A DNA stretch of 64,000 nt from Ectopseudomonas mendocina (GTDB lineage Bacteria > Pseudomonadota > Gammaproteobacteria > Pseudomonadales > Pseudomonadaceae): NCBI RefSeq assembly GCF_016008875.1, contig NZ_JADTQG010000018.1, positions 89,075 through 153,074 of the forward strand, written 5' to 3'. Below, piece after piece: positions 24,176-32,650 of this stretch. The position numbers and the translations under genes were made by a program. Positions within the stretch are counted from its first letter, which is position 1; every line of letters begins with the position of its first letter. The notes under the pieces were generated by a model. That model had not been told where the DNA came from. It did no database searches and saw only the letters and a list, made by a program, of their open reading frames with translations.

Positions 24176-25651
24176 ATGGAGCCAATCATGCCCGCTACGC
24201 CACCTCTGCCAGTCGACCTTTCCGGCATTCGCCTCGACCCTGCCGCCGGCCTGTCGCGCCAGCTCTACCAGGCGCTGCGTGAGCGTATTCTCGATGGTCG
24301 CCTGCCAGGCAATACGCGTCTGCCGGCCAGCCGCGATCTGGCGAGTCTGCTGGCGATCTCGCGCAATACCGTGACCCGCGCCTTCGACCAGCTCTACGCC
24401 GAGGGCTATATCGAAGGTCGGGTGGGCGATGGCACTTACGTGGCGGACCTGGCCCTGGCGCGGCCGGCAATGCCAGCACCTCATTGCGCTCCGGCTCCGG
24501 GCGCTGCGCTGCAGCGCCAGGCTTTGCCCATGCCGGTGGCGGGTGCGCCGCGAGCCTTTCGCATCGGCGTGCCGGCTTTCGACCTGTTTCCCTTCGAGAC
24601 CTGGGCACGCTTGCAGGCGCGCTTCTGGCGCCGTCCGTCGCCGGCCCGGCTGGGTTATGGTGACCCGGCCGGCGACCGCACACTGCGCGAACTGGTCGCG
24701 GCCTATCTGCGCAACGGCCGTGGGCTGGCCTGTGACCCGCAGCAGATCGTTATCACTTGCGGCGCGCAGCAGGCCATCAGCCTCTGCGCGCAGTTACTGG
24801 TGCGGCTCGGCGACCGAGTGGCGGTGGAGAACCCCGGCTATCGCGCCGCTGCCCATGCCTTTGCCGCCGCCGGGGCCGATTTGCGTGGAGTACCGCTCGA
24901 TGGCGAGGGCCTGGATACCAGAGCGCTGGCTGCTATCGAGGGCTGTCGCCTGGCCTACGTAACGCCGTCGCACCAGTACCCGACCGGCGTGACTCTGTCG
25001 TTGGCGCGACGCCTGGAACTGCTGGAATGGGCCGAGCGCCAGGCCGGCTGGATCGTCGAGGACGACTACGATGGCGAGTATCGCTACAGCGGCACGCCGT
25101 TGGCGCCTTTGGCCGCGCTGGATCGACAGGGCCGCGTGCTGTACGTCGGCACCTTCTGCAAGATCGCCTTTCCGGCGTTGCGCCTGGGCTACCTGGTGCT
25201 GCCGCCCGCTCTGGCGGAAGCCTTCGCCCAGCGCCAGGCGGTGGAGATGCGCCATTCGGAGATCGGCAATCAGGCGGTGATGGCCGAGTTCATCGCTGCC
25301 GGACATTTTCAGCGTCACGTACGACGTATGCGCCAGGCGGCGCGGCAGCGTCGCGATGCCCTGGTGCGGGCTTGGCCACAGGCGATACCGGGCTGCGCGC
25401 CATTGCCGTGCGTGGAAGCCGGGCTGCACCTGAGCGTGCGGGTCGACAGCCTGGCCCGCGAGCGCGAACTGGTCAGCGCCGCGCGGGCTGCCGGGGTGGA
25501 GATGAACGCGCTCAGTGATTACTGGCTGGAGGACAGCACCGAACCGGGCGATGCCCGCGCCGGCCTGGTGCTGGGCTTCGCAGCGGTGCCCGAAGCGCAG
25601 ATCGTCGAGGCGGTGCAGGTCCTGCGGCGGGCCTGGTGTCTGTCGCAATAA
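24176..25651 (+). CDS. MocR/PdxR-type regulator: GntR wHTH fused to aminotransferase-like domain
   Basis: 491 residues (an ATG at 24188 is an alternative start). N-terminal GntR winged helix (about 20-85: LSRQLYQALRERILDGRLPG, LPASRDLA, SRNTVTRAFDQL). C-terminal class I aminotransferase domain from about 120 with the PLP-type Lys in FCKIAFPALRLGYL and the VTPSHQYPTG and DDYDGEYRY motifs. It binds DNA and probably senses PLP or an amino compound. It diverges from paiB and the two GNAT genes, a common layout in which the MocR protein controls the divergent operon; this is inference. Confidence 0.9.
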   Translation: MEPIMPATPPLPVDLSGIRLDPAAGLSRQLYQALRERILDGRLPGNTRLPASRDLASLLAISRNTVTRAFDQLYAEGYIEGRVGDGTYVADLALARPAMPAPHCAPAPGAALQRQALPMPVAGAPRAFRIGVPAFDLFPFETWARLQARFWRRPSPARLGYGDPAGDRTLRELVAAYLRNGRGLACDPQQIVITCGAQQAISLCAQLLVRLGDRVAVENPGYRAAAHAFAAAGADLRGVPLDGEGLDTRALAAIEGCRLAYVTPSHQYPTGVTLSLARRLELLEWAERQAGWIVEDDYDGEYRYSGTPLAPLAALDRQGRVLYVGTFCKIAFPALRLGYLVLPPALAEAFAQRQAVEMRHSEIGNQAVMAEFIAAGHFQRHVRRMRQAARQRRDALVRAWPQAIPGCAPLPCVEAGLHLSVRVDSLARERELVSAARAAGVEMNALSDYWLEDSTEPGDARAGLVLGFAAVPEAQIVEAVQVLRRAWCLSQ

Positions 25652-25799
25652 GCGCTAGGCCAAGTTGCTGTGGCGATCGTCTGCGCTGCGATGTGTGTCT
25701 TGCTCGTCCACGCCAGGGAGCAGCTTCGTCGGAAAACCTATCCCGGAAGTCAACAACAGGCTAGAATGCGCGCCGCTCGCGGCCATGTCGGCTGCGGCA

Positions 25800-25832
25800 G
25801 TGGGTTCCCTCACCCCACTCCACGAAAAAGGA
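25800..25832 (+). promoter_or_regulatory. probable preQ1-I riboswitch controlling yhhQ translation
   Basis: GTGGG (25800-25804) pairs with CCCAC (25814-25818) as stem P1. In the loop, TCC (25806-25808) can pair with GGA (25830-25832) to form the H-type pseudoknot. The 3' tail is A-rich (25825-25829). C25813 is in the position of the preQ1-reading cytosine (C15 in the Thermoanaerobacter tengcongensis aptamer, from memory). The GGA is also the Shine-Dalgarno sequence of yhhQ, so ligand would hide it. The downstream gene is a queuosine-precursor transporter, as expected for this class. Confidence 0.8.
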
Positions 25833-25839
25833 CACAGAC

Positions 25840-26490
25840 ATGACCCTGATTCCCGCGTCGGTCAGTCGGCCCGTGCTGGCCGGCCTGATCGCCTTCCACA
25901 TTCTCATCATCATCGCCAGCAACTACCTGGTGCAGCTGCCGATCACCCTGTTCGGCTGGCATACCACCTGGGGTGCGTTCAGCTTCCCGTTCATCTTCCT
26001 GGCCACCGACCTCACCGTGCGCCTGATCGGCAAGCACGCCGCGCGCGTGGTCATTGCCCGCGTCATGCTGCCGGCGTTGGTGGCTTCGTACGTGGTGTCG
26101 GTGCTGTTCCATCAGGGCGTGTTCGGCGGTCTGGCAACGCTGGGCGAATTCAATCTTTTCGTCTTTCGCATCGCCGTGGCTAGTTTCCTCGCCTACGCCT
26201 TCGGCCAGTTACTGGATATCCAGGTGTTCGACCGACTGCGCAAGATGCGTCAGTGGTGGGTCGCGCCGACGGCCTCGACCATCTTCGGCAACCTGCTCGA
26301 TACCTTCCTGTTCTTCTCGGTGGCCTTCTGGCACAGCGACGATCCGTTCATGGCCGCCAACTGGGTGGAGATCGCCACGGTGGACTACGTGATCAAGCTG
26401 GCGATCAGCCTGATCCTCTTCGTGCCGCTGTACGGCATGCTGCTCAGCGCCATTGTCCGTGCCCTGCCGCAGCGTACTGCCACCGCCTGA
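25840..26490 (+). CDS. yhhQ: queuosine precursor transporter YhhQ family
   Basis: 216 residues with about six hydrophobic helices, starting MTLIPASVSRPVLAGLIAFHIL. Conserved YhhQ features are readable: FPFIFLATDLTVRLIGKHAAR near the second helix, APTASTIFGNLLDTFLFF and the end VDYVIKLAISLILFVPLYG. COG1738 members import preQ0/preQ1 across the inner membrane for tRNA queuosine synthesis. A preQ1-I-like aptamer overlaps the ribosome binding site, which independently supports the assignment. A pair of palindromic repeats follows the stop. Confidence 0.92.
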   Translation: MTLIPASVSRPVLAGLIAFHILIIIASNYLVQLPITLFGWHTTWGAFSFPFIFLATDLTVRLIGKHAARVVIARVMLPALVASYVVSVLFHQGVFGGLATLGEFNLFVFRIAVASFLAYAFGQLLDIQVFDRLRKMRQWWVAPTASTIFGNLLDTFLFFSVAFWHSDDPFMAANWVEIATVDYVIKLAISLILFVPLYGMLLSAIVRALPQRTATA

Positions 26491-26506
26491 GTCGCATCGC
26501 ATCTGT

Positions 26507-26567
26507 CGTAGCCCGGACGCAATCCGGGGCAGACTGCAGAAACTTCCCGGATTGCATCCGGGCTACG
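26507..26567. repeat. REP-type palindrome, GTAGCCCGG family
   Basis: CGTAGCCCGGACGCAATCCG at the left is inverted as CGGATTGCATCCGGGCTACG at the right, with about 20 bases between. Near-identical pairs occur at 36571-36632 and 44414-44474, and a single arm at 59769-59791. Confidence 0.9.
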
Positions 26568-26590
26568 CAGCTATAAGGTAGCACCGAGCT

Positions 26591-26613
26591 TGTGGGAGGG
26601 GCTTTAGCCGCGA
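26591..26613. repeat. REP-type single arm, GGGAGGGGCTTTAGCCGCGA family
   Basis: TGTGGGAGGGGCTTTAGCCG at 26591-26610 runs into CGA. The same family occurs as a perfect inverted pair at 34466-34520. It overlaps the 3' end of the TPR gene and supplies its TAA stop at 26604-26606. Confidence 0.85.
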
Positions 26614-26930
26614 TTGCTCCCCTGCTTATCCAGCTTGCGCAGAAACACAGTCATTTCCTTTTCGGCCTGCTTGTCGCCCTTGGCCTGGGCGGCAGCTACC
26701 CCCTGCTGCCAGGCCTGGCGTGCACCTCCGCCATCGCCCTTGGCCTGCAGCGCCTTGCCCAGCAACTTCCAGGCGGCGGAATAGCTCGGGTCGAACTCGA
26801 CGCAGCGTTGCAGGTGTACGGCGGCCCGCGCCGCGTCGCCACCATCGAGATGGGCCTTGCCCAGGCCGAAGCGCAGCAGGGCGTTGTCCATGCCCTTGGC
26901 CAGCATCTTTTCCAGTGCTTCGGTACTCAT
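26604..26930 (-). CDS. small tetratricopeptide-repeat protein
   Basis: 108 residues, soluble. At least two TPR-like units are visible: ALLRFGLGKAHLDGGDAARA and the helix pair around SAAWKLLGKALQAKGDGGGARQAW. A charged, Lys/Glu-rich C-terminal helix follows. Likely a protein-interaction adaptor with unknown partner. The last residues (SNRG) and the stop codon fall in a REP repeat, so the ancestral C-terminus may have differed. It is separated from trkA by a 24-base perfect inverted repeat. Confidence 0.8.
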   Translation of the reverse strand: MSTEALEKMLAKGMDNALLRFGLGKAHLDGGDAARAAVHLQRCVEFDPSYSAAWKLLGKALQAKGDGGGARQAWQQGVAAAQAKGDKQAEKEMTVFLRKLDKQGSNRG

Positions 26931-26963
26931 GAGGTCTCCTTCGTCGCCACGCTCGTGTCGATT

Positions 26964-27030
26964 GTAGGAGCGAGCTCTGCTCGCGAATCTCAGACGCGCG
27001 AAAAGCTTCGCGAGCAGAGCTCGCTCCTAC
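26964..27030. repeat. perfect 24-bp inverted repeat (TAGGAGCGAGCTCTGCTCGCG family)
   Basis: The arm 26964-26987 (GTAGGAGCGAGCTCTGCTCG plus CGAA) is exactly inverted at 27007-27030, with 19 bases between. It would form a strong hairpin in transcripts of either strand. It sits between trkA and the TPR gene. Confidence 0.95.
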
Positions 27031-27049
27031 GAGATTTGTCTTCTCCGGC

Positions 27050-28423
27050 TTAGAAGAACGTCAGGCCGGCCTGGAACAGGCGCTCGACGTCGCGGATGTG
27101 CTTCTTGTCGACGAGGAACAGGATCACGTGGTCGCCAGACTCGATCACCGTGTTGTCGTGGGCGATCAGCACCTGCTCGTCGCGGATGATGGCGCCGATG
27201 GTGGTGCTCGGCGGCAGGGCGATGTCTTCGATGGCTCGACCGATGACCTTGCTCGACTTGGCATCGCCATGGGCGATCACTTCCAGCGCTTCCGCCGCGC
27301 CACGGCGCAGGCTGTGTACGCTTTCGATATCGCCGCGGCGCACGTGGGTCAGCAGGGTGCCGATGGTGGCCAGCTGCGGGCTGATGGCGATGTCGATTTC
27401 GCCGCCCTGCACCAGGTCAACGTAGGCCGGGTTGTTGATGATGGTCATCACCTTGCGCGCGCCCAGGCGCTTGGCCAGCAGCGACGACATGATGTTGGCC
27501 TCGTCGTCGTTGGTCAGGGCGAGGAAGATGTCGGCATCGTTGATGTTCTCTTCCACCAGCAGGTCGCGGTCCGAGGCGCTGCCCTGCAGCACGATGGTGC
27601 TGTCGAGGTTCTCCGACAGGTAGCGGCAGCGCGCCGGGTTCATCTCGATGATCTTCACCTGGTAGCGGCTTTCGATGGCCTCGGCCAGGCGTTCGCCGAT
27701 GTTGCCGCCACCGGCGATCACCACGCGCTTGTAGCTGTCCTCGAGGCGACGCATCTCGCTCATCACCGCACGAATATGCGCCTTGGCGGCGATGAAGAAG
27801 ACTTCATCGTCGGCTTCGATCACCGTGTCACCCTGCGGCATGATCGGCCGGTTGCGGCGGAAGATGGCCGCCACGCGGGTGTCGACGTTGGGCATGTGCT
27901 GGCGCAGCTGGCGCAGTTGCTGGCCCACCAGCGGGCCGCCGTAGTAGGCCTTGACAGCCACCAGCTGGGCCTTGCCCTCGGCGAAGTCGATCACCTGCAG
28001 GGCGCCGGGGTATTCGATCAGGCGCTTGATGTAGTTGGTCACCACCTGTTCGGGGCTGATCAGCACGTCGACCGGGATCGCTTCGTTGTCGAACAAGGCC
28101 TCGCGGGTCAGATAGGCCGCCTCGCGCACACGGGCGATCTTGGTCGGCGTGTGGAACAGGGTGTAAGCCACCTGGCAGGCGATCATGTTGACTTCATCGC
28201 TGTTGGTCACCGCCACCAGCATGTCGGCGTCGTCGGCGCCGGCCTGGCGTAGCACGGTGGGGAAGGAACCCTTGCCCTGCACGGTGCGGATGTCCAGGCG
28301 GTCGCCAAGGTCGCGCAGGCGATCACCGTCGGTGTCGACCACGGTGATGTCGTTGGCTTCGCTTGCGAGGTGTTCCGCCAGGGTGCCGCCCACCTGGCCG
28401 GCGCCGAGAATGATGATTTTCAC
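27050..28423 (-). CDS. trkA: Trk system potassium uptake regulatory subunit TrkA
   Basis: 457 residues. It has two tandem RCK units, each a Rossmann NAD(H)-binding fold and a TrkA-C domain: GAGQVGGTLAEHL at residues 7-19 and VVIAGGGNIGERLAEAIES near 235. It is a cytoplasmic gating subunit of the Trk potassium channel TrkH/G. It follows rsmB by 11 bases on the same strand, the usual fmt-rsmB-trkA operon of pseudomonads. Confidence 0.97.
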   Translation of the reverse strand: MKIIILGAGQVGGTLAEHLASEANDITVVDTDGDRLRDLGDRLDIRTVQGKGSFPTVLRQAGADDADMLVAVTNSDEVNMIACQVAYTLFHTPTKIARVREAAYLTREALFDNEAIPVDVLISPEQVVTNYIKRLIEYPGALQVIDFAEGKAQLVAVKAYYGGPLVGQQLRQLRQHMPNVDTRVAAIFRRNRPIMPQGDTVIEADDEVFFIAAKAHIRAVMSEMRRLEDSYKRVVIAGGGNIGERLAEAIESRYQVKIIEMNPARCRYLSENLDSTIVLQGSASDRDLLVEENINDADIFLALTNDDEANIMSSLLAKRLGARKVMTIINNPAYVDLVQGGEIDIAISPQLATIGTLLTHVRRGDIESVHSLRRGAAEALEVIAHGDAKSSKVIGRAIEDIALPPSTTIGAIIRDEQVLIAHDNTVIESGDHVILFLVDKKHIRDVERLFQAGLTFF

Positions 28424-28434
28424 TGATCGCTCCG

Positions 28435-29748
28435 TTAGCTGTGGCTGGTCACAGCGGTCTTTATCAGCTTGGCATAGTAGAAGCCGTCATGGCCGTCCAG
28501 CTGCGGCAGCAACTGGCGACCGTGGGCGGTCTGCAGGCCAAACTCACCGGTGATGGCAACTTCCCGGGCATCGGGCGTGCGCGCCAGGAACGCGGCGATG
28601 GTTTCGCTGTTTTCCGTTGGCAGCACCGAGCAGGTGGCGTAGAGCAGGATGCCGCCGGGCGCGAGGGTCGGCCACAGGGCATCGAGCAGTTCGCCTTGAA
28701 GTTGCGCCAGGGGGGGAATGTCCTCGGGCTTGCGGGTCAGCTTGATGTCCGGGTGGCGGCGGATCACGCCGGTGGCCGAGCACGGCGCGTCGAGCAGAAT
28801 GCGCTGGAACGGCTGGCCGTCCCACCAGGCCGTGGTGTCGCGACCGTCGGCGGCGATCAGCGTGGCTTCCAGCTGCAGGCGCTCGAGGTTTTCGCGCACG
28901 CGCGCCAGGCGCTTGGCTTCCAGATCGACGGCGACCACTTCGCTCAAGCCTGGCTCGACTTCCAGCAGATGACAGGTCTTGCCGCCCGGTGCCGCGCAGG
29001 CATCCAGCACGCGCTGGCCCGGCGCCAGTTCGAGCAGATCGGCAGCTAATTGAGCAGCTTCGTCTTGCACGCTGACACGACCGTCTTTGAAACCAGGCAG
29101 GGTGGTCACGTCGCAGGGCTGCAGCAGACGCACACCGTCACGGCTGAAGGTGCATGGCTCGGCGGCGATGCCGGCCTCGCGCAGCTCGTTAAGGTAGGCG
29201 TCGCGACTGCCGTGACGGCGATTGACCCGCAGGATCAACGGCGGATGCGCATTGTTGGCGGCGCAGATGGCTTGCCAATGCTCGGGCCAGTGCGCCTTGA
29301 GCGCCTTCTGTAGCCAGCGTGGATGCGCGGTGTGCAGCACCGGGTCTCGGTCCAGCTCAGCGAAAAAGGTTTCGTGCTCACGCTGGGCGCGGCGCAACAC
29401 GGCATTGAGCAGGCCCTTGGCCCAGGGCTTTTTCAGCGCGCCGGCGCAGCCGACCGTCTCACCGATGGCGGCGTGCTCGGGGATGCGGCTGTGCAGCAAC
29501 TGGTAGAGGCCGATCAGCAGGAGCGCTTCCACGTCCTTGTCGGCGGCCTTGAAGGGTTTCTCCAGCAGTTTCTCGGCCAGCAATTGCAGGCGTGGCTGCC
29601 AGCGGGCGGCGCCGAATGCCAGGTCCTGCGCCAGGGCGCGGTCGTGGTGCTCGACCTTGTCCAGTTGCGGCGGCAGGCTGCTGCCCAGCGAAGCCTTGCC
29701 CGAGAGCACGGCCGTCAGGGCGCGCGCGGCCGCCAGGCGTGGGTTCAT
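28435..29748 (-). CDS. rsmB: 16S rRNA (cytosine-967-C5)-methyltransferase
   Basis: 437 residues. The N-terminal ~140 form a NusB-like RNA-binding domain (MNPRLAAARALTAVLSG). The C-terminal SAM methyltransferase has VLDACAAPGGKTCHLLE as motif I, LLDAPCSATGVIRRHPD with the release Cys, and ATCSVLPTEN with the catalytic Cys region. It methylates C967 of 16S rRNA. It overlaps fmt by four bases. Confidence 0.97.
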   Translation of the reverse strand: MNPRLAAARALTAVLSGKASLGSSLPPQLDKVEHHDRALAQDLAFGAARWQPRLQLLAEKLLEKPFKAADKDVEALLLIGLYQLLHSRIPEHAAIGETVGCAGALKKPWAKGLLNAVLRRAQREHETFFAELDRDPVLHTAHPRWLQKALKAHWPEHWQAICAANNAHPPLILRVNRRHGSRDAYLNELREAGIAAEPCTFSRDGVRLLQPCDVTTLPGFKDGRVSVQDEAAQLAADLLELAPGQRVLDACAAPGGKTCHLLEVEPGLSEVVAVDLEAKRLARVRENLERLQLEATLIAADGRDTTAWWDGQPFQRILLDAPCSATGVIRRHPDIKLTRKPEDIPPLAQLQGELLDALWPTLAPGGILLYATCSVLPTENSETIAAFLARTPDAREVAITGEFGLQTAHGRQLLPQLDGHDGFYYAKLIKTAVTSHS

Positions 29749-30677
29749 TGGCCGAGCACCAGGCCGGGCGCGAACTGCTCGCGGCGGCTGTTATAGAGGT
29801 CGGCGAAGGCCAGCGGCTTGCCGCCGGGCAACTGCAGGCGAGTCAGACGCAGCGCACCTTCGCCACAGGCCACGGTCAGGCCGTGCTTGTCGGCGGCGAG
29901 AATGCTGCCCGGTGAGCCACTGCCTTCGCCGATCTCGGCTGCATGCACTTTCAGCGCCTCGCCAGCCAGCGTGCTGTGGCAGATCGGCCAGGGATGGAAG
30001 GCGCGGATCAGGCGTTCCAGCTCCACGGCCGGGCGGCTGAAGTCCAGGCGCGCCTCGTCCTTGTTCAACTTGTGTGCATAGTTGGCCAGGGCGTCGTCCT
30101 GCACCTCGCCTTTGAGCGTGCCGGCAGCCAGGCCGTCGATGGCCTGCAGCACTGCCTGTGGGCCAAGCTGGGCGAGGCGGTCGTGCAGGCTGCCGCCGGT
30201 GTCGCTGGTGCTGATCGGCGTGCTCACCTTGAGCAGCATGGGACCGGTGTCGAGGCCGGCTTCCATCTGCATCACGGTGACGCCACTTTCGGCATCACCG
30301 GCCTGCACCGCGCGCTGAATCGGCGCGGCACCGCGCCAGCGTGGCAGCAACGAGGCGTGGCTGTTGATGCAGCCCAGGCGCGGAGTGTCGAGCACCACTT
30401 GCGGCAGGATCAGGCCATAGGCGACCACCACCATCAGGTCCGGCTGCAGTGCGGCCAATTCGGCCTGCGCCTCTACATTGCGCAGACTGGCCGGCTGAAA
30501 GACCGGGATGCCGTGCTCGACGGCGAGTTGCTTGACCGGGCTTGGCATCAGCTTCTGGCCGCGTCCGGCCGGGCGATCCGGCTGGGTGTACACGGCGATG
30601 ATGTCGTGCGGGCTGGCCAGCAGGGCCTTGAGGTGTTCGGCGGCGAATTCCGGGGTGCCGGCAAAGACGATACGCAT
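29745..30677 (-). CDS. fmt: methionyl-tRNA formyltransferase
   Basis: 310 residues. The N-terminal formyltransferase domain begins MRIVFAGTPEFAAEHLKALL and contains NSHASLLPRWRGAAPIQRAV (catalytic Asn and His and the SLLP hallmark) near residue 106. The C-terminal tRNA-binding domain follows. It formylates Met-tRNA-fMet for initiation. It lies between def and rsmB, as in most gammaproteobacteria; here a 168-bp inverted-repeat element separates it from def. Confidence 0.97.
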   Translation of the reverse strand: MRIVFAGTPEFAAEHLKALLASPHDIIAVYTQPDRPAGRGQKLMPSPVKQLAVEHGIPVFQPASLRNVEAQAELAALQPDLMVVVAYGLILPQVVLDTPRLGCINSHASLLPRWRGAAPIQRAVQAGDAESGVTVMQMEAGLDTGPMLLKVSTPISTSDTGGSLHDRLAQLGPQAVLQAIDGLAAGTLKGEVQDDALANYAHKLNKDEARLDFSRPAVELERLIRAFHPWPICHSTLAGEALKVHAAEIGEGSGSPGSILAADKHGLTVACGEGALRLTRLQLPGGKPLAFADLYNSRREQFAPGLVLGQ

Positions 30678-30695
30678 AGGGCAGTCACCAAAGAA

Positions 30696-30863
30696 AAAGG
30701 CTTGCCTGGCTGGTCACATGGAAACTACTGCGCTCGATTATGCCGCGTTGAAAACAGGCTCGGACTGCTCATTTACAACTCGTAAACTCCGCGTCCTCGC
30801 CAGTTTTCGCCTTGCCTAACCTTCGCTCGTGACGTTTCCATGCGACCTGCTACGCAAGCCTTT
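30696..30863. repeat. 168-bp element bounded by 30-bp imperfect inverted repeats
   Basis: The 30-base arm 30696-30725 (AAAGGCTTGC...CATGGAAAC) is inverted at 30834-30863 with 26 of 30 matches. The interior holds further inverted complementarity (GAAAACAGGC...GCCAGTTTTC). No open frame of substance is present. It looks like a dispersed structured intergenic element, possibly MITE-like, inserted between def and fmt. The rest of the 198-base gap shows nothing else. Confidence 0.7.
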
Positions 30864-30875
30864 GGAATAAGTGAA

Positions 30876-31382
30876 TCAAGCGCGCTGGCGATGCTGTTTT
30901 TCCAGCTTCTTCTTGATCCGGTCGCGCTTGAGGTTGGACAGGTAATCGACGAACAGCTTGCCGTTGAGGTGATCGCACTCGTGCTGAATGCACACGGCGA
31001 GCAAGCCTTCGGCGATCAGTTCATAAGGCTGGCCATCGCGGTCCAGAGCCTTGATCTTCACCTTCTGCGGACGGTCGACGTTCTCGTAGAAGCCGGGCAC
31101 CGACAGGCAGCCTTCCTGATACTGGTCCATCTCGTCGGTCAGCGACTCGAACTCGGGATTGATGAAAACGCGCGGCTCGGACTTGTCCTCGGACAGATCC
31201 ATGACCACCACGCGCTTGTGCACGTTGACCTGCGTCGCGGCCAGGCCAATACCGGGTGCGTCATACATGGTCTCGAACATGTCGTCGACCAGTTGACGGA
31301 TGGAGTCGTCCACGACGTCCACCGGTTTGGCGATGGTACGCAGGCGTGGATCAGGAAATTCGAGGATATTCAGGATCGCCAT
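30876..31382 (-). CDS. def: peptide deformylase
   Basis: 168 residues. All three metal-site motifs are present: GIGLAATQV (motif 1), EGCLSVPG (motif 2, Cys ligand) and QHECDHLNG (motif 3, two His ligands and catalytic Glu). It removes the formyl group from nascent proteins. First gene of def-fmt-rsmB-trkA, divergent from the LysM gene with a 152-base shared control region. Confidence 0.98.
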   Translation of the reverse strand: MAILNILEFPDPRLRTIAKPVDVVDDSIRQLVDDMFETMYDAPGIGLAATQVNVHKRVVVMDLSEDKSEPRVFINPEFESLTDEMDQYQEGCLSVPGFYENVDRPQKVKIKALDRDGQPYELIAEGLLAVCIQHECDHLNGKLFVDYLSNLKRDRIKKKLEKQHRQRA

Positions 31383-31534
31383 ATGCGTTTGTGATGCACT
31401 TGTGGAATAAAGTCAAAATCCGCTGCTAAGATGATGAACAGCATTGAAAAACGGCTTCACGCCGCGTATTCAGCGGGTTTGGACGCGGCGCTAGGGCGCT
31501 TCACGTGAAGGCACATAATAAAGGGATTCACCGC

Positions 31535-32569
31535 ATGAGGAAATCACTACTCGCCCTGCTCGCAGCCGGCGGAATGGCCCTGACCTGTCTGGCTCAGGCC
31601 GCAGTGCAACTCAAGGACGGTCATCCGGACCGTTACACCGTGGTCAAAGGCGATACGCTCTGGGATATCTCCGGTAAATTCCTCAGCCAGCCGTGGAAGT
31701 GGCCGGAAATCTGGTACGCCAATCCACAGGTCGCCAACCCGCACCTGATCTACCCCGGTGACACCCTCAATCTGGTCTATGTCGACGGTCAACCACGCCT
31801 GATGCTCAACCGCGGTGAATCGCGCGGCACCATCAAGCTGTCGCCGCAGGTGCGCAGCACGCCGATGGCCGAGGCGATCCCGACCATCCCGCTGGAGGCG
31901 ATCAACAGCTTCCTGCTGAGCAACCGCATCGTCGACACCCCGGAAGAATTCAACGGCAAGCCCTATATCGTCGCCGGCAACGCCGAGCGCGTGGTCAGCG
32001 GCGCCGGTGATCGTATCTACGCGCGTGGCCAGTTCGACGAGCAGCATCCGATCTACGGCGTATTCCGCCAGGGCAAGACGTACACCGACCCCGAAACCAA
32101 GGAGTTCCTCGGTATCAACGCCGACGATATCGGTACCGGCGAGATCGTCGCCGAGGAAGGCGATATCGGTACTCTGTTGCTCAGTCGTTCGACTCAGGAG
32201 GTTCGTCTGGGTGACCGCCTGTTCCCCACCGAGGAGCGTGCGATCAACTCCACCTTCATGCCCAGCGAGCCAGCCGGTGAGATCAAGGGCGTTATTCTCG
32301 ACGTGCCGCGTGGCGTGAATCAGATTGGCCAGTTCGACGTGGTCACCCTGAACAAGGGCGCCCGCGACGGCCTGGAGATTGGCAACGTGCTGGCGGTTTA
32401 CAAGACTGGCGAAACCGTGCGCGACCGTGTCACCGGCGAGAGCGTGAAGATCCCGGACGAGCGCTCCGGCCTGCTGATGGTGTTCCGCACCTACGACAAG
32501 CTCAGCTACGGCCTGGTGTTGCAGGCCAGCCGCCAACTGGCCGTGATGGACAAGGTCCGCAACCCGTAA
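31535..32569 (+). CDS. tsaP: LysM-domain protein, TsaP-like
   Basis: 344 residues from ATG 31535, with AAGGGA nine bases upstream. A clear signal peptide (MRKSLLALLAAGGMALTCLAQA) is followed by a LysM domain (about 34-85: YTVVKGDTLWDISGKF...WPEIWYANPQVANPHLIYPGDTL). The long C-terminal part resembles the FlgT-like region of TsaP. In P. aeruginosa the gene at this place encodes the homologue of TsaP, the peptidoglycan-binding protein of the type IV pilus secretin. The link to pili here rests on that synteny and domain order. Confidence 0.85.
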   Translation: MRKSLLALLAAGGMALTCLAQAAVQLKDGHPDRYTVVKGDTLWDISGKFLSQPWKWPEIWYANPQVANPHLIYPGDTLNLVYVDGQPRLMLNRGESRGTIKLSPQVRSTPMAEAIPTIPLEAINSFLLSNRIVDTPEEFNGKPYIVAGNAERVVSGAGDRIYARGQFDEQHPIYGVFRQGKTYTDPETKEFLGINADDIGTGEIVAEEGDIGTLLLSRSTQEVRLGDRLFPTEERAINSTFMPSEPAGEIKGVILDVPRGVNQIGQFDVVTLNKGARDGLEIGNVLAVYKTGETVRDRVTGESVKIPDERSGLLMVFRTYDKLSYGLVLQASRQLAVMDKVRNP

Positions 32570-32576
32570 TGCCCAA

Positions 32577-32608
32577 CGAGCCCCGCGAATGCGGGGCTCG
32601 TGCTTTCT
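32577..32608 (+). terminator. terminator-like hairpin after the LysM gene
   Basis: CGAGCCCCGC (32577-32586) pairs perfectly with GCGGGGCTCG (32591-32600) around GAAT. The following tail (TGCTTTCT) is only moderately T-rich, so termination may be partial and dprA may be partly cotranscribed. Confidence 0.65.
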
Positions 32609-32650
32609 GGTCGCCAGGATGGCGGCGCAACGCATCAGGGAAGAATCGTC

